A stretch of 64,000 nt of DNA. Source: Polaromonas sp. (lineage in GTDB: Bacteria > Pseudomonadota > Gammaproteobacteria > Burkholderiales > Burkholderiaceae_C). The stretch lies in assembly GCA_013298945.1 (NCBI GenBank), contig JAAFJR010000003.1:1-64000 (forward strand). The letters are read 5' to 3'. The position numbers and the translations under genes are program-made. Shown here one piece after another: positions 27,472 through 35,396 of the stretch. Numbering within the stretch: the stretch's first letter is position 1; each line of letters begins with the position of its first letter. The notes under the pieces are model-generated. The model made no database searches. It worked only from the letters and a program-made list of their open reading frames with translations, and was not told the origin of the DNA.

Positions 27472-27858
27472 TCACCACTGTCCCGTTTCAATGCGAATCG
27501 CCACTTCGCAATCGTCAAATATCTCTAATTTCGCTATTTTCACCCGCACACCCAGCACGCCGGGCAGCTGCATCAGGCGGTGGCTGAGTTTGCCGATCAG
27601 ACTTTCCAGCAGGTTCACATGCTCTGCCGTGCATTCGTCGATGATGATTTTCCGCACTTTGCGGTAATCCAGCACATGGTTGATATCGTCGTCTCCCGGC
27701 AACAGTGGCTGCAAACCCTGATTTAACTCCGCGTCGACCTGAATTGGCTGAGGATCTCGCTTTTCATGCTCCAAAATGCCCAGATTGGCATCAAAACGCA
27801 AGCCGGTGAGCGTCAAAATCTGCTGGCCGCTGGTGTGAACCGAAGAATTTGCAATCAT
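27472..27858 (-). CDS. folB: Dihydroneopterin aldolase
   Basis: A 128-aa enzyme of folate synthesis that cleaves 7,8-dihydroneopterin to 6-hydroxymethyl-dihydropterin. Visible family features are LTGLRFDANLGILEHEKRDP (active-site Glu region), NHVLDYRKVRKIIIDE and the C-terminal KLEIFDDCEVAIRIE. The start overlaps the stop of the upstream SDR gene (ATGA). The pairing of folB with an SDR of the pteridine-reductase type supports a joint pterin role. Confidence 0.92.
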   Translation of the reverse strand: MIANSSVHTSGQQILTLTGLRFDANLGILEHEKRDPQPIQVDAELNQGLQPLLPGDDDINHVLDYRKVRKIIIDECTAEHVNLLESLIGKLSHRLMQLPGVLGVRVKIAKLEIFDDCEVAIRIETGQW

Positions 27859-28766
27859 TTAGGAGTATCCATCAAAGAGAAATCGCGTTCAAAACGCATC
27901 AAATGCTGACCGCCGTCTACCAAAAGGGTCGTGCCGGTGATAGAGCGGTTTTCCAGCGCAAAACGCACCGTATCAGCCACATCTTGCGCGGTAGACGAGC
28001 GCCCCAGCGGAGATATTTTATGAAGCTCTTGAAACTTTTCGTCGCTGATCATGTGGCTGGTCAGCGTCAGCCCCGGGGCGACGCCAATAACTCGGACTAA
28101 AGGCGCAAGCTCCATCGCCAGCATCGTATTGGCGGCTTCTAAAGCGGCTTTGCTTAGGGTGTAACTTAAAAAGTCGGGGTTTTGGTTCCACAGCTTTTGA
28201 TCCAGCAAATTGACCACAGCGCCCTGTATTTGGCCATTTACGTCGCCATTTCCAGTGGTTTCACGTGTCTTTTGACGTTCTGCAATATGCGCCTGCAAGG
28301 CTTGAGACAACACAATCGCCGCGCCCGTGTTGGTCGCCAAGTGCTTGGACATGGCGCTGTAGCTGAAGGTGGCTGCTGCGTCGTGCTCAAAAATCGCCGC
28401 GCTATTGACCACGGCATCCACGCGGCCGAAGTGGGCAATCACTTGCGGCAGCAAAGCGCGAACGGCAGCTTCATCGCTCAAATCGCATTGAAATTTAGTG
28501 TGAATTGCTTGAAAAACATCATTTTCAGAGGTATTTTCGCCTCTAGCCGGTATATTTATTGCCAAAGCAGCTATTGTATTAATAGCATCTTGCTCACTCG
28601 TATGATAATGTACCGCTACGCGCCAGCCGCGTTTTGCCAACGCCAACGCAATCTCACGCCCCAGCCGCTTGGCAGAGCCGGTGACCAAAACGACCGGTGC
28701 AGCGACGGGTTGTTGATGAAGGGAGGACATGCGAGACAATAGGTGAGTTTTGTAAATTCCCTCCAT
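27855..28766 (-). CDS. SDR oxidoreductase, pteridine reductase/FolM-like, with repeat-encoded loop
   Basis: A 303-aa short-chain dehydrogenase: NAD(P) site VTGSAKRLGREIALALAKRGW, the NSAA motif, catalytic YTLSK, and GVAPGLTLT. Its coupling to folB suggests dihydrofolate or dihydromonapterin reduction as in FolM. Two starts are possible: the ATG at 28766, or at 28730 (MSSLHQQP). Residues about 61-76 are encoded by a copy of the dispersed 48-bp repeat inserted in frame after the second beta strand. They lengthen a surface loop by about 20 residues without disturbing the motifs. It is divergent from the methyltransferase gene at 28774. Confidence 0.85.
   Translation of the reverse strand: MEGIYKTHLLSRMSSLHQQPVAAPVVLVTGSAKRLGREIALALAKRGWRVAVHYHTSEQDAINTIAALAINIPARGENTSENDVFQAIHTKFQCDLSDEAAVRALLPQVIAHFGRVDAVVNSAAIFEHDAAATFSYSAMSKHLATNTGAAIVLSQALQAHIAERQKTRETTGNGDVNGQIQGAVVNLLDQKLWNQNPDFLSYTLSKAALEAANTMLAMELAPLVRVIGVAPGLTLTSHMISDEKFQELHKISPLGRSSTAQDVADTVRFALENRSITGTTLLVDGGQHLMRFERDFSLMDTPK
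28539..28586 (-). repeat. Dispersed 48-bp repeat, copy 3 (inside SDR gene)
   Basis: Read in the direction of the SDR gene: GCTATTAATACAATAGCTGC, then TTTGGCAATAAATATACCGG and CTAGAGGC. It is near consensus and lies in frame, coding AINTIAALAINIPARG. The gene stays open on both sides. Confidence 0.88.
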
Positions 28767-28773
28767 TTTACCG

Positions 28774-29910
28774 ATGCCTCCTGTTTCAGCCGTTTCCGTA
28801 CTTCAAAACCACATCGCAAGCGCCATCCAAACCAACGGTGGCTGGCTGCCGTTTGACCGTTTTATGGAACTGGCGCTGTACGCACCTGGCTTGGGTTACT
28901 ACGCGAACGATTTGCGAAAGTTTGGGCTTTTCCCCACCAAAGATGTTGAAACGGGTAGTGACTTTGTCACAGCGCCTGAATTAACGCCTCTTTTCGGCCA
29001 AACCCTTGCCAAACAAATCGCCCAAGCCTTACAGCAGACGCAAACGACTGAGATTTGGGAGTTTGGCGCCGGTTCAGGTGCGCTGGCGCTGCAATTACTG
29101 AACGCTTTAGAGCAGCTTGGCCAACCCGTCACCCGCTACACGATTGTGGATTTATCTGGCGCTTTACGGCAGCGCCAGATTGAGGCGCTGCTGATTTTTG
29201 GTGACAAAGTGCGTTGGGTCAGCGAATTGCCCGACGCGATGCAAGGCGTGGTCGTTGGTAATGAGGTGCTCGATGCGATGCCGGTGAAGTTGCTAGCCCG
29301 TGTTAAGGGCAACTGGTTCGAGCGTGGCGTCATTGTTAAATCTGAACACGAATTTGACTGGCAAGACCGCACAACCGAGCTACGCCCACCGCTGGAAGTT
29401 GAAGGCGAGCATGATTATTTGACGGAAATTCACCCGCAAGCCGAGGCGTTTATGCGGACTTTGGCGCAGAAATTGTCTGCTAGCGAGCGCGATGGCAAAG
29501 GTGGAGGCGCAGCGTTTTTCATCGACTATGGCTTTCCTGAAGCCGAATACTTTCACCCGCAGCGACATATGGGAACGGTCATGTGCCACCAAGGCCACAA
29601 GGCGGATGGCGATCCGCTGGCGCAGGTAGGACGCAAAGACATCACCGCGCACGTCAATTTCACCGGCGTGGCTGTGGCAGCACAAGATGAAGGCCTAGCC
29701 ACATTGGGCTACACCAGCCAAGGGCGGTTTTTACTGAACTGCGGTTTGCATTTAGCCTTAGAAGACGCCGATTTACCCAACCGCGCCAATGCGATGAAAC
29801 TCATCAACGAGCATGAAATGGGCGAATTGTTTAAAGTGATTGGCTTTTGCACAGGTGAGCCGTGGGATGCCATCGGCTTCAGCGCGGGTGACCGCACCCA
29901 TACTTTATAA
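28774..29910 (+). CDS. SAM-dependent methyltransferase, MidA/NDUFAF7 (DUF185) family
   Basis: A 378-aa protein of the MidA family. The N-terminal helix has GWLPFDRFMELALYAPGLGYYAND and a following SDFVTAPELTPLFGQ. The SAM-binding loop is EFGAGSGALALQLL, with an acidic IVDLSGALRQRQ, and later FFIDYGFPEAEYFHPQR. Human NDUFAF7 methylates an arginine of the complex I subunit NDUFS2. The bacterial role is usually assumed to be similar but is not proven. It is transcribed away from the folB-SDR pair and followed 10 bases later by a small membrane protein gene. Confidence 0.9.
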   Translation: MPPVSAVSVLQNHIASAIQTNGGWLPFDRFMELALYAPGLGYYANDLRKFGLFPTKDVETGSDFVTAPELTPLFGQTLAKQIAQALQQTQTTEIWEFGAGSGALALQLLNALEQLGQPVTRYTIVDLSGALRQRQIEALLIFGDKVRWVSELPDAMQGVVVGNEVLDAMPVKLLARVKGNWFERGVIVKSEHEFDWQDRTTELRPPLEVEGEHDYLTEIHPQAEAFMRTLAQKLSASERDGKGGGAAFFIDYGFPEAEYFHPQRHMGTVMCHQGHKADGDPLAQVGRKDITAHVNFTGVAVAAQDEGLATLGYTSQGRFLLNCGLHLALEDADLPNRANAMKLINEHEMGELFKVIGFCTGEPWDAIGFSAGDRTHTL

Positions 29911-29920
29911 AGAGCTAGCC

Positions 29921-30136
29921 ATGATATTTCGCTGGGCTTTATTCGCCATCCTAGCCGTTTTGTTCTTTGCATGGTTGTTTTCAAAACGACTACCTTGGCT
30001 GGAAAAGCTGGGTTTGACGAAATTGAACAGCGATATGTCATTTCGCGCGTTTGGCAAAGTACGACACATCCCAGTTACCTACGTGGTTCTTTTGGCGACT
30101 GCAGCGTATTTAGCCATCGCTTTGCTGTATAAATAG
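29921..30136 (+). CDS. Small membrane protein, DUF2905-like
   Basis: A 71-aa product from the ATG at 29921 (MIFRWALFAILAVLFFAWLF). Two membrane segments flank a short basic loop with LPWLEKLGLTKLNSDMSFRA, which resembles the conserved core of the DUF2905 family. The start was chosen because the family begins at this Met and the upstream in-frame residues overlap the methyltransferase gene. No function is known. Confidence 0.75.
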   Translation: MIFRWALFAILAVLFFAWLFSKRLPWLEKLGLTKLNSDMSFRAFGKVRHIPVTYVVLLATAAYLAIALLYK

Positions 30137-30173
30137 CGACATTCCTTTTTGTATACAACACGACGAAACTCGC

Positions 30174-31172
30174 ATGACAGACTTCGCGCCGCCCACCTCC
30201 GTTTTTACATCCTTAACCGGGCTGAAAGCCTGCGTGGACTTGGGCGGCACCAAAGTGGCCGTGACCCTGGCGAACAGCACCGGCCTGCACGCAAAATGCG
30301 TTGAGCCGACTGCCAAAGAGGGACAAAACGACGCCTTAGCACTACAAATCATCCGCATGATTGGTGAAAGCTGTGCTGAAGCGGGTTTCAAAACACAAGA
30401 TATTGACGGCGTGGGCGTCTCCAGCTGCGGGCCGTTTGTGCTGAACAAAGGCATGGTTGAGCTGGCAGCCCCCAATATTTGCGGTGGTATGGCGGGCAAG
30501 GCGCGTGGCCTGCCCAACGATTGGCAAACCGCCCTTTTGGAAACCCCGCTGCGCGCGCACTTCCCTCATGTCCGCCACATTCGGGTGGAAAACGACGGCA
30601 TTGGCGCCTTGGAGGCCGAGCGCCGTTGGGGAGCGCTGCAAAGCAATGGCAAACCTTTGGCTAACTGTGCCTATGTGACTTGGAGCACCGGCATTGGAAC
30701 AGGCTTGTGCGTAGACGGCCATGTGCTGCGAGGCAAAAATGGCAACGCTGGTCATGCAGGGCACATGTTTGTGAGCACCAATAACGATGCACTTTGCGGT
30801 TGCGGCAATATCGGTGATTTGGAAGGTTTGGTCGCTGGCAACGCCATACCACGGCGTTTTGAGGCCCAAGGGTTTACCGATGCTGCTACACTTTTGATAG
30901 CTGCTCAGGCAGGAAATACGCCGGCTATAACGATAATTGATGTTCTGTGTGATGATATGGGTCGCGCTTTGTACAATCTGATCGTCACGCTAGACCTAGA
31001 ACGCATCAGCATAGGTGGCAGCGTGTTTTGGCACCACCGTGAGTACCTACTGCCCAAACTCCAAGCCGTCATCCAAGGCAAACTACCAGCACTGACAGCA
31101 ACTTGCGAGCTTGTGCCAGCGGGCTTGGGGAATCAGGTGGGGGATTGGGGCGCGTTGGCGCTGGTGGCTTAA
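30174..31172 (+). CDS. ROK-family sugar kinase, with repeat-encoded segment
   Basis: A 332-aa protein with the ATP-binding phosphate-1 motif CVDLGGTKVAV, the ENDG catalytic block in RVENDGIGALEAE, GTGLCVDG, and the ROK zinc motif GHAGHM...CGCGNIGDLEGL. It could be a glucokinase, fructokinase or N-acetyl-amino-sugar kinase; the sequence does not decide. Residues about 238-253 (ATLLIAAQAGNTPAIT) are encoded by a copy of the dispersed repeat in the same frame as in two other genes. ROK proteins normally have an alanine-rich helix here, so the copy appears to have replaced or landed in a tolerant helix without length penalty. Confidence 0.88.
   Translation: MTDFAPPTSVFTSLTGLKACVDLGGTKVAVTLANSTGLHAKCVEPTAKEGQNDALALQIIRMIGESCAEAGFKTQDIDGVGVSSCGPFVLNKGMVELAAPNICGGMAGKARGLPNDWQTALLETPLRAHFPHVRHIRVENDGIGALEAERRWGALQSNGKPLANCAYVTWSTGIGTGLCVDGHVLRGKNGNAGHAGHMFVSTNNDALCGCGNIGDLEGLVAGNAIPRRFEAQGFTDAATLLIAAQAGNTPAITIIDVLCDDMGRALYNLIVTLDLERISIGGSVFWHHREYLLPKLQAVIQGKLPALTATCELVPAGLGNQVGDWGALALVA
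30885..30932 (+). repeat. Dispersed 48-bp repeat, copy 4 (inside ROK gene)
   Basis: The copy contains ATAGCTGCTCAGGCAGGAAA followed by TACGCCGGCTATA, a close match to the family core. It lies in the sense direction of the kinase gene and in frame. The left arm (GCTACACTTTTG) is diverged. Confidence 0.85.
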
Positions 31173-31192
31173 GGCTCTATTGTTTAGGTGGG

Positions 31193-31675
31193 CTAGTTGG
31201 GGTTAGAGCGCAATCCAAACGTTTTGCCGTTCAGCCACAAGTACTCCGCCCGCAAAATAGCCTCGCCCTTCTCGTCTTTAAAGGTAAACCCTAGCAATGC
31301 CACAGTCATGCCTGGCTTGATTTCGGGGACTTTCCAAGCTTCAACCCGTGTCAAAGGCGCGAGCTCGATTTCCCATACTTTATCGCTGCGTTTGGGGACG
31401 ACCGCTTTAGACAGCAGCGCTTTGCCTTCGACTGGGGCGATTTGCGCAGGCACAGCACGACCAGCCAAATCTGCGGGCAATTTCAAGCCTGAGGAAATGT
31501 CTAATATTAATTCGACGTGGGGGTTTTGCCATTTCACGCTTTTTGCAACGCCTTCTAAATAAATCGGACGCTCTTGGTCAAAGCTGCTCCATCCATGGTG
31601 GGCGTGGGCAGCACGGCTGAAGGTGAGCGATATAGGCAGCAATGTGCCAGCGAGAAGTAAGGGGCGACGAAGCAT
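31193..31675 (-). CDS. DUF6152-family secreted protein
   Basis: Start set at the ATG at 31675, which has AAGGAG seven bases upstream; this gives 160 aa. The signal peptide is MLRRPLLLAGTLLPISLTFS, ending RAAHA, and the mature protein begins HHGWSSFDQERPIYLEGVAK, the hallmark of DUF6152. The rest is a predicted small beta domain (WQNPHVELILDI). The function is unknown. The gene directly follows a DUF6644-type membrane protein, a pairing I recognise as common for these two families in proteobacteria. Confidence 0.82.
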   Translation of the reverse strand: MLRRPLLLAGTLLPISLTFSRAAHAHHGWSSFDQERPIYLEGVAKSVKWQNPHVELILDISSGLKLPADLAGRAVPAQIAPVEGKALLSKAVVPKRSDKVWEIELAPLTRVEAWKVPEIKPGMTVALLGFTFKDEKGEAILRAEYLWLNGKTFGLRSNPN

Positions 31676-31686
31676 AATGTTTCTCC

Positions 31687-32103
31687 TTAAAAAGCGATCC
31701 AGCGGCCACAAACGACCACAGCTATCCACAAAAGCGTAGAAACCACCATTTGCAGCTTGGCCATGTCATCCAGCTTGTCCAACGAGCCGCGCCCGTGAAA
31801 CCACGCGGCATTGCAAGCCAGCGTGGTTAAAAGTAGTATTTTGATTGTGAACGCACGATTTGCCAATAGTTCCGCCGCTTGGGTTGCAAACATAAGCAAA
31901 CCCGACGCTGCCGCCATACAAAACCCAAGCGCCACCAAGCTGAGACTTAACTTAGCCAAGTCTTTCATCGGTAAATTAGCGCCTTTGCCAAATACGCGTA
32001 TCTCCAACAGCGTGAGGTTGCCCAGCAGCAGGCCAATGCCCAGGATGTGAACGACACTTAAGGCGGGATAGGCCCAAGCATGGGATCTGAGTTCAGCAAA
32101 CAT
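31687..32103 (-). CDS. DUF6644-like integral membrane protein
   Basis: A 138-aa protein with four membrane helices: an N-terminal YPALSVVHILGIGLLLGNL, a second helix at LSLVALGFCMAAASGLLMF, a third at FTIKILLLTTLACNAAWF, and a C-terminal LLWIAVVVCGRWIAF. The conserved His in helix 1 and the layout are those of the DUF6644 group. It ends 11 bases before the start of the DUF6152 gene, so the two form an operon. A copy of the dispersed repeat lies just upstream. The role is unknown; a link with metal or redox handling is only conjecture. Confidence 0.7.
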   Translation of the reverse strand: MFAELRSHAWAYPALSVVHILGIGLLLGNLTLLEIRVFGKGANLPMKDLAKLSLSLVALGFCMAAASGLLMFATQAAELLANRAFTIKILLLTTLACNAAWFHGRGSLDKLDDMAKLQMVVSTLLWIAVVVCGRWIAF

Positions 32104-32129
32104 AGATGTTCCAATTTTATATAAAATAC

Positions 32130-32177
32130 GGCTCTAGCCGGCGTATTTATTGCTTAAGCAGCTATGAATAAAATAGC
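32130..32177 (-). repeat. Dispersed 48-bp repeat, copy 5 (DUF6644-tetR gap)
   Basis: The minus strand reads GCTATTTTATTCATAGCTGC, then TTAAGCAATAAATACGCCGG and CTAGAGCC. It lies in the intergenic region between divergent genes, with an intact GCTAT...ATAGC stem. Confidence 0.88.
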
Positions 32178-32228
32178 AAAATTGCAAGGATTGCTCTATA
32201 ACCGCCCTCACCTTAGAAATTACACTCT

Positions 32229-32290
32229 AAAACGAACGAATTTCCACCATTTGCTCTACAATACTGCAAAATAGCACGACCGTTCGTTTT
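32229..32290. promoter_or_regulatory. Inverted AACGAACG / CGTTCGTT pair upstream of the TetR gene
   Basis: AAAACGAACGAA at 32229-32240 and CGTTCGTTTT at 32281-32290 are complementary arms. They flank a possible -10 (TACAAT at 32257) upstream of the regulator gene. Such paired half sites fit an autoregulated TetR promoter; that this protein binds them is an inference. Confidence 0.55.
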
Positions 32291-32309
32291 TATTTTTAGC
32301 CGAATTAAT

Positions 32310-32978
32310 ATGACCCAAGTTACCAAGTTACCGTTGCGCAGCTCGTCAGTTGAATCAACTTCAGCTACGGAAAGCCGCGCCATGCTCAAGGGGCAGCAAA
32401 CCAAGGCTACCATCGTGGATGCTGCGATGGGGTTGGCGACGCACCTCGGGCTGGAAGGTCTGAGCATTGGCGTGGTGGCTGAGGTGACGCAGATGAGTAA
32501 GTCTGGCGTGTTTGCGCACTTTGGCTCGCGTGAGGAGCTGCAGATTTCTGTGGTGCGTGAGTATTTCAACCAATTTGAGCAAGAGGTGTTTTACCCCGCA
32601 CTGGCCGCCCCGCGCGGGCTGCCACGGGTGCGGGTGATGTTTGACAACTGGATGCGTCTGATGGTGGGCGAGGTGCAGGCGGGCTGTATTTTCATCAGCG
32701 GTGCGGCAGAGTTTGACGACCGGCCTGGACCGGTGCGTGATGCCTTGGCCAGCTCAGTCAAAACCTGGCTGACTGCCGTACGCCGCGCCATTGTGCAAGC
32801 CCGCGAGATGGGGCATTTGCCTGCAGATTCTGACGAGTACCAGATTGCGTTTGAGCTGCACGGGCTGATTTTGGCGCTGCATTACGAGGCGCGGTTTTTG
32901 AAAGATGCGGGCTCATCTGACCGCACCATGGCTGGGTTTAACCATATTCTGGCGAGACACGGGGTTAAATCAGCCTAA
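32310..32978 (+). CDS. TetR/AcrR-family transcriptional regulator
   Basis: A 222-aa regulator. The N-terminal helix-turn-helix (about 28-75) reads KATIVDAAMGLATHLGLEGL then VAEVTQMSKSGVFAHFGSRE. The C-terminal ligand domain (FDNWMRLMVGEVQAGCIFIS) resembles the TetR_C_6/YcdC-like group. It stands just before a beta-oxidation operon, so an acyl-CoA-responsive repressor of FadR/PsrA logic is plausible. The sequence upstream holds an inverted CGAACG/CGTTCG pair. An ATG at 32382 (MLKGQQTK) is an alternative start that removes the unstructured N-terminus. Confidence 0.85.
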   Translation: MTQVTKLPLRSSSVESTSATESRAMLKGQQTKATIVDAAMGLATHLGLEGLSIGVVAEVTQMSKSGVFAHFGSREELQISVVREYFNQFEQEVFYPALAAPRGLPRVRVMFDNWMRLMVGEVQAGCIFISGAAEFDDRPGPVRDALASSVKTWLTAVRRAIVQAREMGHLPADSDEYQIAFELHGLILALHYEARFLKDAGSSDRTMAGFNHILARHGVKSA

Positions 32979-33086
32979 AACTCCATTAAAAATTCATTCA
33001 AAACCCACAAAAATAGATAAATTCATTATTTTTAAACAATTTTTCCCACATTTTTAATTTTCAAAGTTATTCAAGGAGCTACCGAT

Positions 33087-34883
33087 ATGCCAACTTACAC
33101 CCCACCGCTACGCGACATGCAATTTGTGATGCACGAGCTGCTCAAGGTTACCGACGATTTGAAGACGATTCCCCGTCATGCCGATATTGATGTGGACACC
33201 ATCAACGCGGTGTTGGAAGAAGGCGGCAAGTTTGCCTCTGAGGTGATTTTCCCACTCAACATCAGTGGCGACACCGAAGGTTGCACCCACGACAAGGTGA
33301 CGCACGCTGTCACCACGCCAAAAGGCTTCAAAGAGGCTTACCACAAGTACATTGAGGGCGGCTGGGCGGCATTGAGCTGCGACCCTGAGTTTGGTGGTCA
33401 AGGCTTGCCGCTGGTGGTGAACCAGTGTTTTTACGAGATGATGAACTCGGCCAACCAAGCTTGGACCATGTACCCGGGTCTCACACATGGCGCTTACGCC
33501 TCCTTGGCAGCCCACGGCACCGACGAGCAAAAGAAAACCTATTTGCACAAAATGACCAGCGGCGAATGGACGGGAACCATGTGCTTGACCGAGCCGCATT
33601 GCGGCACCGACCTAGGGCTCATGCGCACCAAAGCCGAACCACAGCCAGACGGCAGCTACCGCATCACAGGCAACAAGATTTTCATCAGCGCGGGTGAGCA
33701 TGACATCACCGACAACATCATCCATCTCGTGCTGGCACGTCTGCCAGATGCGCCTCCGGGCATCAAAGGGGTGAGTTTGTTCATCGTACCGAAGTTCCGC
33801 GTCAACGCGGATGGCTCTTTGGGTGAGCGCAATGGTATTTATTGCGGCGGTTTAGAGCACAAAATGGGCATCCATGGCAACGCGACGGCTCAAATCGTCA
33901 TCGACAACGCCTATGGCACCATGGTCGGCCAGCCAAACAAAGGTATGCAGGGCATGTTTGTGATGATGAACGCGGCGCGCTTAGGCGTGGGCAACCAGTC
34001 ACTCGGTTTGACCGAAGTGGCTTACCAAAATGCACTGGCTTACGCGAAAGACCGCATCCAGATGCGCTCGCTGTCTGGTGCGAAAGCCAAAGACAAGCCG
34101 GCCGACCCGATCATTGTTCACCCGGATGTGCGCAAAATGCTGCTGACGGCCAAAGCCTATGCCGAAGGTGGCCGTGCTCTGTCAGTGTTCTGCTCAGTAT
34201 TGCTAGACAAAGCACACTACCACCCAGACGAGAAAACACGCAAAGATAGCGATGAGATGCTGTCGCTGCTGACGCCTATTGTCAAAGCCTTTATCACCGA
34301 CAACGGCCAAATCTCCACCAATGCCTGCATGCAGGTATTTGGCGGCCATGGCTTTATCAAAGAGTGGGGCATGGAGCAGTTTGTGCGCGACAACCGCATC
34401 AACATGATTTATGAGGGTACGAACACCATCCAGTCGCTGGATTTGCTGGGCCGCAAGATTTTGGGCAACAACGGTGCGACGTTGAAGAAATTCGGCAAAC
34501 TGATTGCCGCTTTGGTGGAAGAAGAAGGCGTAAACGAAAAGATGTCTGAGTTCATCAACCCGATTGCGTATTTGGGTGACAAAGTGACCAAATTCACCAC
34601 GGAAATCGGCTTTAAAGGCTTCCAAAACCCAGACGAAGTGGGCGCGGCAGCAGTGGACTACCTGCGCGTGGTCGGCCACATGGTGTTTGGCTACTTTTGG
34701 GCGCGTATGGCGCATGTGGCGTTGCGCGAAATTGCCAACGGCAATACCGATCCGTTCTATGTCGCCAAGCTGCAAACCGCACGCTTCTACTTTGCACGCT
34801 TGTTCCCTGAGACGGCCTCGTTGATGTTGACAGCACGTACGGGCAGCAAAGTGTTGTTGGATACTGACGCTGCACTGGCTTAA
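33087..34883 (+). CDS. Acyl-CoA dehydrogenase, large (FadE-like/DmdC-like) type
   Basis: A 598-aa FAD enzyme for the first step of beta-oxidation. Domains in order: an N-terminal extension, ACAD N and middle domains with MCLTEPHCGTDLGLMRTKAE, a C-terminal helical domain with the catalytic Glu in MIYEGTNTIQSLDLLGRKIL, and the extra C-terminal domain typical of the 600-aa class. An AAGGAG ribosome site precedes the ATG. It heads an operon with DUF2147, HAD/ECH and thiolase genes on the same strand. Specificity for chain length is not readable. Confidence 0.93.
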   Translation: MPTYTPPLRDMQFVMHELLKVTDDLKTIPRHADIDVDTINAVLEEGGKFASEVIFPLNISGDTEGCTHDKVTHAVTTPKGFKEAYHKYIEGGWAALSCDPEFGGQGLPLVVNQCFYEMMNSANQAWTMYPGLTHGAYASLAAHGTDEQKKTYLHKMTSGEWTGTMCLTEPHCGTDLGLMRTKAEPQPDGSYRITGNKIFISAGEHDITDNIIHLVLARLPDAPPGIKGVSLFIVPKFRVNADGSLGERNGIYCGGLEHKMGIHGNATAQIVIDNAYGTMVGQPNKGMQGMFVMMNAARLGVGNQSLGLTEVAYQNALAYAKDRIQMRSLSGAKAKDKPADPIIVHPDVRKMLLTAKAYAEGGRALSVFCSVLLDKAHYHPDEKTRKDSDEMLSLLTPIVKAFITDNGQISTNACMQVFGGHGFIKEWGMEQFVRDNRINMIYEGTNTIQSLDLLGRKILGNNGATLKKFGKLIAALVEEEGVNEKMSEFINPIAYLGDKVTKFTTEIGFKGFQNPDEVGAAAVDYLRVVGHMVFGYFWARMAHVALREIANGNTDPFYVAKLQTARFYFARLFPETASLMLTARTGSKVLLDTDAALA

Positions 34884-34940
34884 TTTTTAAACCTTTTTTG
34901 TCGCTTAGTCGTTTGTTTGACCATTTTTTAGAGACCAATC

Positions 34941-35378
34941 ATGTTTCAACGTACTTTATTAACAGTAGCATTCCTAACAGCTAGTGGATTTGCATGTGCC
35001 CAAATGTCTCCCATCGGCACGTGGAACACGATTGACGATGTCACCAAAGCCATCAAATCTGAAATCGTTGTGACAGAAACTGCTGGTGTACTCAGTGGCA
35101 AAGTAACCAAGTTATTGCGTAAAGACGTGGATCAAAAAGCCGTTTGCAAAGAATGCACCGATGACAGAAAGGACAAGCCATTCGTTGGCTTAGAAATCAT
35201 TCGTGGTGCGAAAAAAGCAGATGGCAAAGACGTCTGGGAAGACGGCAAGATTCTGGATCCTGAAAATGGCAAAAACTACACGCTGCGCTTGACGCCGATT
35301 GAAGGCGGCAAAAGGTTGGAAGTGCGCGGCTCTGTGTTTGGCATGGGCCGCACGCAGACCTGGGTGCGTGTGCAATAA
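34941..35378 (+). CDS. DUF2147 secreted protein
   Basis: A 145-aa protein with signal peptide MFQRTLLTVAFLTASGFACA and the DUF2147 pattern: MSPIGTWNTIDDVTKAIKSE, CKECTDDRKDKPFVGLEIIR, DGKILDPENGKNYTLRL and GRTQTWVRV. It is a small beta-barrel-like periplasmic domain, possibly lipid binding. It sits between the acyl-CoA dehydrogenase and the HAD/ECH genes. I know the arrangement from other Burkholderiales, which suggests a link with fatty-acid handling. No catalytic function is known. Confidence 0.85.
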   Translation: MFQRTLLTVAFLTASGFACAQMSPIGTWNTIDDVTKAIKSEIVVTETAGVLSGKVTKLLRKDVDQKAVCKECTDDRKDKPFVGLEIIRGAKKADGKDVWEDGKILDPENGKNYTLRLTPIEGGKRLEVRGSVFGMGRTQTWVRVQ

Positions 35379-35396
35379 ATTATTTGAGGGTAAGTC

